Source: an uncultured Bacilli bacterium (GTDB lineage: Bacteria; Bacillota_I; Bacilli_A; RF39; UBA660). Taken from it: a stretch of 11,056 nucleotides of DNA. The position numbers and the translations under genes are program-made. This document shows, piece after piece, positions 6,474 to 11,056 of this stretch (the stretch's first letter is position 1; the number at the start of each line of letters is the position of its first letter). The stretch lies in NCBI GenBank assembly GCA_947625005.1, contig CANQNA010000041.1, positions 1 through 11,056 on the forward strand. The letters are read 5' to 3'. The notes under the pieces are model-generated. The model searched no databases and was not told the DNA's origin. It saw only the letters and a list, made by a program, of their open reading frames with translations.

Positions 6474-7350
6474 AAGAAAAGCTTTAGGAAAAGGATTAGA
6501 ACAATTATTTACAAGTGAGCCTATTAATTTTGAATCATTAGAAGAAAAAATAGTTAGTACTACTAAAGAAAGTGATATTGTTTTAATACCTGTAGAAGAA
6601 ATTCGTGCTAATCCTTATCAACCTCGAGAATATTTTAATGAAGAATCTCTTCAAGAATTAGCTTCATCAATTAAAGAACATGGCCTTTTAGAACCTATAA
6701 TAGTGAAAAAAAGCATTAAAGGTTATGATTTAGTTGCTGGAGAAAGAAGAACTAAAGCAGCAAAAATAGCAGGAATTACACGTATACCAGCTATTATTAA
6801 AGATTTTACTGATCAACAAATGCTTGAATTAGCCCTTATTGAAAACATTCAAAGAGAAGATTTAACAGCTATTGAAGAAGCTCAAGCGTATAAAAATTAT
6901 ATTGATAAAATGCAATTAACTCAAGAAGAAACAGCTAAACGATTTGGTAAATCACGTAGTTATGTTACAAATTTATTAGGACTTCTTAGTCTTCCAAAGA
7001 ATGTGCAAAATTCTGTTTCTTCAGGAAAAATAAGTATGAGTCATGCTCGTATATTAAGTAAAATAGAAGATACTGCTTTAATTAATTCCTTAGCAGATAA
7101 AATAATAAATGAAGGAATTAGTGTTCGTGATTTAGAGCATTTAAGTCAACAAAGTAATGTAATCAAAAAAAATAAAATAATTAGGACTACTTCAGTTAAT
7201 GAAAGGCATAAAACTTATGAAAGATATTTGCGAGATATTATTGGAACTAAAGTAGTAGTATCCAAAAATAAAATATCTATTCCATTTGATACCGATGCTG
7301 ATTTAGATCGTATTTTAGAAATACTGAATATAGATATAGAGGAAATATAA
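6463..7350 (+). CDS. parB: Chromosome-partitioning CTPase/DNA-binding protein ParB (Spo0J type)
   Basis: ParB binds parS, closes into a CTP-dependent sliding clamp and stimulates ParA. The 295 residues start with the conserved KRKALGKGLEQLF segment. The ParB/Srx domain follows, with NPYQPR (50-55), GERR (93-96, the CTP-binding box) and ENIQRE (127-132). An HTH lies at about 151-172 (LTQEETAKRFGKSRSYVTNL), then the linker and a short C-terminal dimerisation segment. The start has AAGGAGG at 6444-6450 with a 12-nt spacer, longer than usual, and sits inside the end of parA, so coupling to parA translation probably matters. I found no parS-like TGTTNCACGTGAAACA in the window, so its sites lie elsewhere. 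Noc is the main paralogue, but adjacency to parA favours Spo0J. Confidence 0.95.
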   Translation: MENKRKALGKGLEQLFTSEPINFESLEEKIVSTTKESDIVLIPVEEIRANPYQPREYFNEESLQELASSIKEHGLLEPIIVKKSIKGYDLVAGERRTKAAKIAGITRIPAIIKDFTDQQMLELALIENIQREDLTAIEEAQAYKNYIDKMQLTQEETAKRFGKSRSYVTNLLGLLSLPKNVQNSVSSGKISMSHARILSKIEDTALINSLADKIINEGISVRDLEHLSQQSNVIKKNKIIRTTSVNERHKTYERYLRDIIGTKVVVSKNKISIPFDTDADLDRILEILNIDIEEI

Positions 7351-7351
7351 A

Positions 7352-8122
7352 ATGTTTAAATACTTTTTAGAATTTTTGTCAATTAAAGCAGTTTATAAAA
7401 CAGCTATAACTATTTTTGCCCTTTTGTTATTTTATTATTTAATTTCTACATTTTTAGATCATTTAATTATAAAAGGAAAAGATGAATTAGAAATAAAAAA
7501 GCGTACTACTATAATTAATTTATTTCGAAATATAGTTAAATATTTATTCGCCATAATTTTAGTAGTTATTATTCTTTCCATCTTTGGTGTTGATACAAAA
7601 GGATTTATTGCAGGTTTAGGAATTGCTGGAGCAGTTGTAGGGTTAGCCCTTCAAGATGCTTTAAAAGATATTATTAGTGGTATTGCAATAATTATGGATA
7701 ATTATTTTGTTATTGGAGATAAAGTAGAAATAAAAGGATTTAAAGGTACTGTTGTAAGCTTAGGATTAAAAGCCACAAAAATTCAAAATGAATCAGGTGC
7801 AATTAATATTTTATCTAATAGAAATATAGATAATGTAGTTAATTACAGCAAAAAATCTCCTCAATTAGATTTAATTATAACTTTAAGTAATGCTAATAAA
7901 AAAAATAAAGTAGAAAAATATTTAACTACAATTATTGAAGATCTAAAAAGTGAAGATTATGTAAAAAAAGATTCTCGTTATATGGGAGTTGAAGAAATAA
8001 TTGATAATAAAGTAAAATATTTAGTTATATTACATTGTAAAAGGAATTATGAACAAAAAGTTAAAAGAGAATTTTATAATAAAGTAAAAGATTTATTTGA
8101 TAGTAATAAATTAACTAATTAG
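7352..8122 (+). CDS. MscS-family mechanosensitive channel (YkuT/small type)
   Basis: A 256-residue protein of the small-conductance mechanosensitive family, which opens under membrane tension to release solutes on hypo-osmotic shock. Predicted helices are at about 15-36 and 59-79. The pore helix TM3 is at about 84-111 with the typical Gly/Ala pattern AGLGIAGAVVGLALQDALKD and the kink region after it. The MscS beta domain follows (IGDKVEIKGFKGTVVSLGL, 121-139), then a shortened alpha/beta vestibule domain. The ATG is 1 nt after the parB stop, with GAGG at 7339-7342 inside parB. An MscS gene beside parB and DUF951 is a familiar grouping in Bacillota. Some family members are gated by nucleotides or ions, so tension-gating is inferred from the family. 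Confidence 0.92.
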   Translation: MFKYFLEFLSIKAVYKTAITIFALLLFYYLISTFLDHLIIKGKDELEIKKRTTIINLFRNIVKYLFAIILVVIILSIFGVDTKGFIAGLGIAGAVVGLALQDALKDIISGIAIIMDNYFVIGDKVEIKGFKGTVVSLGLKATKIQNESGAINILSNRNIDNVVNYSKKSPQLDLIITLSNANKKNKVEKYLTTIIEDLKSEDYVKKDSRYMGVEEIIDNKVKYLVILHCKRNYEQKVKREFYNKVKDLFDSNKLTN

Positions 8123-8130
8123 GTGAAATT

Positions 8131-8322
8131 ATGGAAAAAAAATATGATTTAGGAACTCTAGTTGAAATGAAAAAAAAGCATGCTTGTCAGGCAAATAAAT
8201 GGGAAATAATTAGACTAGGAGTTGATATAAAACTAAAATGTTTAAATTGTGGAAGAGAAATTATGTTAGATCGTCTAGAGTTTGAACGAAAATTAAGGAG
8301 AATTATTAGTGAAAAAGATTAA
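8131..8322 (+). CDS. DUF951 family small zinc-ribbon-like protein
   Basis: A 63-residue protein matching the DUF951 family (Pfam PF06107), whose function is not known. It shows the family hallmarks: VEMKKKHACQANKWEIIRLG near the N-terminus, then IKLKCLNCGREIMLDRLEFERK. His17, Cys19 and the Cys37-x-x-Cys40 pair could bind a metal ion. The ribosome site AGGTGA (8121-8126) overlaps the mscS stop codon, and the gene end overlaps abgT by 14 nt, so expression is locked into the par operon. In many Bacillota it lies next to parB, an MscS channel and ychF or rpsF. There are no membrane segments. The identification is firm; any role is open. Confidence 0.92.
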   Translation: MEKKYDLGTLVEMKKKHACQANKWEIIRLGVDIKLKCLNCGREIMLDRLEFERKLRRIISEKD

Positions 8323-9850
8323 AAAAATTAGAGAAAAAATCATTTTACATCCAATTATGACTTTTCTTATTTTAATAGGATTAACAATAGTATTTAGTGG
8401 TATATTTGAATTATTCGCTTTACATGGAAATTATAGTGTTGTTAATGTAAATTCTAATTCTTTAGAATCTAAAACTATTTTAGTTAAATCTTTATTTAGT
8501 TTAAGTGGTATTAAGTATATTTTTAGTAATACAGTTTCTAATTTTGCAACATTTGCCCCTTTAATTAACTTAATAATTATTTTACTAGGCATAGGAATAA
8601 TGGATAAAAGTGGTTTTTTGGAATCAGTATTTTACTTAACTACTCATAAATTAAGAAAAAATGTAGTAACTTTTATCTTAGTATTTATTGGTATTCTTTT
8701 AAGTATTACAGGAGAAATTAGTTTTGTTATATTAATTCCCTTATCTGCTCTTTTATTTAAATATGGTAAACGACATCCTCAAGCAGGTATTATAACCGCT
8801 TTTGCTTCTATTGCTTGCGGTATGGGAATAAATATTATTTTAAATTCTATTGATTCAACTTTAATAGAATATACTACATCTGCGGCAAATATTTTAGAAA
8901 AAGGATATACTTTTAATTATTATGGACTAATATTTTTGATGATTTTTGTTACTATAATTTTATCTTTAATAATTACTAATATTACCGAAAAAATAATTAT
9001 TCCTAAACTAGGAAAATATGAATTTGAAACAGAAGAAAAGCAAGAATTAACAAAAAAGGAAAAGAGAGGATTAATTTTAGCAGGTTTCTTTGGAGCAATT
9101 TATTTGTTAATATTCATATATAATATAATTCCTAATCTTCCTTTTGGGGGAAAACTTTTAGATTATACACAGACTAGATATATTGATATGCTATTTGGCT
9201 ATAATTCTTTCTTTAATTCAGGATTTATCTTTATCATAACATTATTGTTTTTCATTTTAGGATTGAGCTATGGAATAGGAGCAAAAACAATTGAAAATCA
9301 TCGAGATATTTGTTTAGATATTAGTCATTCTTTAGATAGTTTAGGAAAAGCTTTAGTATTAATCTTTTTTGCTTCAACATTTATTTCTATATTTAAATAT
9401 ACGGAAATTGGAGAAACTTTAACTGCTATGATTTCTTCTCTAATTTCTAATTCCGGATTTATTGGAATTCCTCTAATTATATTAGTATTTGTATCTGTTA
9501 TGGTTTGTACAATTTTTGTCCCTCAAACTGTTAATAAATGGTCAATCTTATCTGGTTCTATTGTACCAACAATGATGAATGCTGGAATGAGTCCTGAGTT
9601 TGCTCAGCTTGTATTTCGTGCAGGAGAAAGTGTTACTTATGCTTTAACTCCAATGATGGCATATTTTGTAATTTATTTAGCTTTTATGGAACAATATAAT
9701 CAAGATGAAAAAGGAATTGGAATAAGCAAAACAATTAAATATATTTTACCATATGCCTTAGCAACTATGCTTATGTGGTTAGTATTATTAATACTTGCTT
9801 ATTTAATTGGATTACCTATTGGAATTGGAACTTCTGCTATTTTAAATTAG
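8309..9850 (+). CDS. AbgT-family transporter, divergent
   Basis: A 513-residue membrane protein of the AbgT family (p-aminobenzoyl-glutamate uptake or antimetabolite efflux, as in MtrF and YdaH). Helices begin at about 16 and there are nine or more hydrophobic spans. Family landmarks include NFAPLINLIIILLGIGIMDKSG (78-102), LIPLSALLFKYGKRHPQAGI, LGLSYGIGAKTIENHRD (318-333), ISPE-like GMSPEFAQLVFRAGESVT and PYALATMLMW. Asp182, Trp411, Pro420 and Arg437 match residues the family conserves. Two motifs are altered: the usual GSASAKWA is PQTVNKWS (405-412), and RIGDSVTN is RAGESVTY (437-444). So the substrate may differ. The start is GTG with AAGGAG at 8295-8300. Overlap with the DUF951 gene places it in the par operon. 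The direction of transport is unknown. Confidence 0.85.
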   Translation: MKKIKKIREKIILHPIMTFLILIGLTIVFSGIFELFALHGNYSVVNVNSNSLESKTILVKSLFSLSGIKYIFSNTVSNFATFAPLINLIIILLGIGIMDKSGFLESVFYLTTHKLRKNVVTFILVFIGILLSITGEISFVILIPLSALLFKYGKRHPQAGIITAFASIACGMGINIILNSIDSTLIEYTTSAANILEKGYTFNYYGLIFLMIFVTIILSLIITNITEKIIIPKLGKYEFETEEKQELTKKEKRGLILAGFFGAIYLLIFIYNIIPNLPFGGKLLDYTQTRYIDMLFGYNSFFNSGFIFIITLLFFILGLSYGIGAKTIENHRDICLDISHSLDSLGKALVLIFFASTFISIFKYTEIGETLTAMISSLISNSGFIGIPLIILVFVSVMVCTIFVPQTVNKWSILSGSIVPTMMNAGMSPEFAQLVFRAGESVTYALTPMMAYFVIYLAFMEQYNQDEKGIGISKTIKYILPYALATMLMWLVLLILAYLIGLPIGIGTSAILN

Positions 9851-9876
9851 TAGAAGTTTTTAATTTTAAAAAACTC

Positions 9877-9907
9877 TTGACTTTGCCCTAAGGGTAAGGA
9901 ATATACT
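9877..9907 (+). promoter_or_regulatory. MerR-type promoter with 19-bp spacer and dyad operator
   Basis: TTGACT (9877-9882) and TATACT (9902-9907) are separated by exactly 19 bp, longer than the 17 bp of ordinary promoters and diagnostic of MerR-activated ones, where the regulator untwists the spacer. Inside it is the dyad TTGCCCT-A-AGGGTAA (9883-9897), 6 of 7 positions complementary. It directly precedes the MerR gene, so the operon is probably self-activated. Confidence 0.85.
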
Positions 9908-9928
9908 AAAAAAGCAAAGGAGGAAAAT

Positions 9929-10585
9929 ATGCATATAAATGAAGTTGAAAATATTGTAAAATTATCTAAAAAAAGTATTCGTTATTATGAAGAAGAAGGT
10001 TTAATAAAACCCGATCGAGATGTTAATAATGATTATCGGATATATAATGCTAATGATATTAAAACTCTTAAAGTAATAAAGTTTTTAAGAGAATTAGGTG
10101 TTCCTATTAATGAAATTAAAATGTTAAATGAACATAAGTTAACTTTAACAGAATGCTTAAAAGAACGTATTGCAAAAATAGAAAATGAAGAAAGTAATTT
10201 TAATAAAGTAAAAAATATGTGTCGAGAAATAATTAAAAATAAGGATAATTATGATGACATCGATATTAATAAATATTTTTATGCTATTAACGTTTTAAAT
10301 AAAGAAGGTTTTACAATGAACGAAACAAAAACTAATAGAAAGAAAAAAATAATAGGTGCTTTAATTCCTAGTTTAATTTTTATCTTAATTTTTCTTATTC
10401 CTATAGGAAGCTTTATTTATGGGGCGATAATTGAATTTAAAGCACATGGTTTTTGTATTTCAGCATTAGTTTGTTTATTATTTGTTATTATATGTTTATT
10501 TCCTATTATTGCAACAATTATCAATTTAAATGCACGAATCAAAGAAATAAATGGAGGTGAAGAAGATGAAGCTAGTAAATATTGA
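9929..10585 (+). CDS. MerR-family regulator with C-terminal membrane anchor
   Basis: A 218-residue protein. Residues 1-70 are the winged-HTH MerR domain (SIRYYEEEGLIKPDRD, DYRIYNANDIKTLKVIKFLRELGVPINEIK), followed by a dimerisation helix (about 74-106). In place of the usual cytoplasmic effector domain, a basic stretch (136-140) leads to two predicted membrane helices (about 141-169 and 175-200) and a short charged tail. With the HTH inside, both ends are cytoplasmic. Cys76 and Cys98 lie in or near the dimerisation helix, but the metal-site Cys set of MerR, CueR or ZntR is not present as such. The start has AAAGGAGG 5 nt before ATG. The gene is preceded by a 19-bp-spacer promoter and overlaps ybjQ by 20 nt. 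The signal is probably sensed in or at the membrane; its nature is unknown. Confidence 0.88.
   Translation: MHINEVENIVKLSKKSIRYYEEEGLIKPDRDVNNDYRIYNANDIKTLKVIKFLRELGVPINEIKMLNEHKLTLTECLKERIAKIENEESNFNKVKNMCREIIKNKDNYDDIDINKYFYAINVLNKEGFTMNETKTNRKKKIIGALIPSLIFILIFLIPIGSFIYGAIIEFKAHGFCISALVCLLFVIICLFPIIATIINLNARIKEINGGEEDEASKY
10553..10560 (+). promoter_or_regulatory. Ribosome binding site that sets the ybjQ-family start
   Basis: GGAGGTGA lies 5 nt before ATG 10566. An earlier in-frame ATG at 10551 overlaps this site and would add MEVKK, so the 10566 start is preferred. The site lies inside the end of the MerR gene. Confidence 0.8.
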
Positions 10586-10889
10586 TTATCTTCCAGGATA
10601 TGAAATAACAGAATGTTTAGGAATTGTTAAAGGACAAATAGTTCAATCTAAAAATTTAGGGAGAGATTTTATGGCTGGAATGAAAACTATTGTTGGAGGA
10701 GAAATAGTTGGCTATACTGAAATGATCAATGAAGCAAGAAAAATGGCAACTAAGAGAATGGTTGATGATGCAGAAAGTTTAGGAGCAGATGCAATAATAA
10801 ATGTAAGATATGGCTCTTCTCAAGTAATGTCTTCAGCTGCAGAAATAATCGCTTATGGAACAGCTGTTAAAATCAAAAAAGTTAAATAA
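10566..10889 (+). CDS. YbjQ-family (DUF74) protein
   Basis: A 107-residue cytoplasmic protein of the YbjQ/DUF74 family (Pfam PF01906), which forms small beta-rich oligomers, pentamers in solved structures. Family features visible: the GYEITECLGIVKGQ start strands, KNLGRDFMAGMKTIVGGEIVGYTEMI, then ARKMATKRMVDDAESLGADAIINVRY and a closing strand AAEIIAYGTAVKI. A heavy-metal-binding label is often attached to the family, but no Cys or His cluster is present here. It shares the autoregulated operon with the membrane-anchored MerR protein and overlaps it by 20 nt, so it is probably the effector or partner of that response. The function of the family is not settled. Confidence 0.9.
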   Translation: MKLVNIDYLPGYEITECLGIVKGQIVQSKNLGRDFMAGMKTIVGGEIVGYTEMINEARKMATKRMVDDAESLGADAIINVRYGSSQVMSSAAEIIAYGTAVKIKKVK

Positions 10890-10909
10890 ACCATTAATTG
10901 GTTTTTTTT
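10888..10909 (+). terminator. Rho-independent terminator of the merR-ybjQ operon
   Basis: A 6-bp stem AAACCA/TGGTTT with a 5-nt loop (TTAAT) runs into eight T residues (10902-10909). The stem begins within the ybjQ-family stop codon. Confidence 0.82.
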
Positions 10910-10910
10910 A

Positions 10911-10950
10911 TTGACAACTGTATATATACTGTATATAATAAATATATACA
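10911..10950 (+). promoter_or_regulatory. Consensus promoter with perfect dyad operator of the GntR gene
   Basis: TTGACA (10911-10916), 17 bp, TATAAT (10934-10939): both hexamers match the sigma-A consensus exactly. A perfect inverted repeat TGTATATA (10930-10937) / TATATACA (10943-10950) with a 5-nt spacer covers the -10, and a second palindrome GTATATATAC lies at 10920-10929 in the spacer. GTATA/TATAC dyads are typical of YtrA-type GntR operators, so autorepression is likely. Confidence 0.8.
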
Positions 10951-10961
10951 AGAGGTGAGCT

Positions 10962-11056
10962 ATGGAAATTATTATAAGCAATTCTAATGGTGTTCCAATC
11001 TATGAACAAATAAAAGATCAAATAAAAGCTAAAATATTATCTAATGAATTAAAATC
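10962..11056 (+). CDS. GntR-family transcriptional regulator, YtrA-like, N-terminal part
   Basis: Only the first 31 codons are in the window; the gene continues past its end. The peptide MEIIISNSNGVPIYEQIKDQ and the following helix match the start of YtrA-subfamily GntR regulators, in which this helix opens the winged-HTH domain. Such proteins are short and usually repress their own operon, which often includes an ABC transporter downstream. A GAGGTGA ribosome site (10952-10958) precedes ATG. The strong promoter with a GTATA/TATAC dyad over its -10 supports autorepression. What follows downstream cannot be seen. Confidence 0.85.
   Translation, partial: MEIIISNSNGVPIYEQIKDQIKAKILSNELK

Noticed and set aside
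5469..7350. parS site or DnaA-box cluster expected near parAB
   Set aside because: By eye I found no TGTTNCACGTGAAACA-like palindrome and no TTATNCACA cluster anywhere in the window. A motif scan allowing mismatches would settle this.
9855..9875. AGTTTTT/AAAAACT stem after the AbgT-like gene, considered as a terminator
   Set aside because: The stem is almost all A-T and no T tract follows; the next bases are the MerR -35. Read-through from abgT into the merR operon cannot be excluded.

Overview
The window is AT-rich DNA read almost entirely on the + strand. It looks like a low-GC Bacillota chromosome (Bacilli or a relative). The reasons are the strong Shine-Dalgarno sites, sigma-A-type promoters (several with an extended -10), TGG for Trp with TGA used as a stop, and core genes of Bacillota type: rpsI end, tilS-ftsH, parA-parB, a DUF951 protein and a YtrA-type GntR regulator. 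I cannot name the species. A soj/spo0J-type parAB pair with tilS-ftsH beside it suggests the origin-proximal part of the chromosome, but I see no DnaA-box cluster and no parS site here.

Region 1 (1-2020) is accessory. The first 30 bases are the last nine codons and stop of rpsI (ribosomal protein S9). The rpsI stop codon and its terminator lie in a 54-bp sequence (20-73) that recurs almost perfectly at 1078-1130. Between the copies lies one 240-codon gene of unknown function (213-935) with its own promoter. The 3' end of rpsI is a known integration site for Bacillota integrative elements, so this looks like a roughly 1.06-kb cassette or remnant between two att-like repeats, with no recombinase inside. 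Beyond it is a membrane-anchored XRE-type regulator (1270-1980) with a palindrome over its promoter, then a terminator.

Region 2 (2113-5483) is a tilS-ftsH operon with overlapping genes. It makes the tRNA-Ile lysidine synthetase and the membrane AAA+ zinc protease. FtsH carries an extra C-terminal Rho_N/SAP-like helical segment, and the operon terminator overlaps the last ftsH codons.

Region 3 (5498-9850) is a tightly packed five-gene run: parA, parB, an MscS-family channel, a DUF951 protein and an AbgT-family transporter. Genes overlap or lie within 8 nt of each other, behind a good extended -10 promoter at 5622-5650. The genes cover chromosome segregation, osmotic protection and transport or efflux.

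Region 4 (9877-10909) is a MerR-family regulator with two C-terminal membrane helices, translationally coupled to a YbjQ-family protein. Its promoter has the diagnostic 19-bp spacer with a dyad, so the operon is probably controlled by its own product. Region 5 (10911-end) is a near-ideal promoter with a perfect dyad leading into a GntR-family gene cut by the window edge.

Three start codons lie downstream of the longest open frame, because the Shine-Dalgarno site decides them: tilS at 2165, parA at 5688 and ybjQ at 10566.
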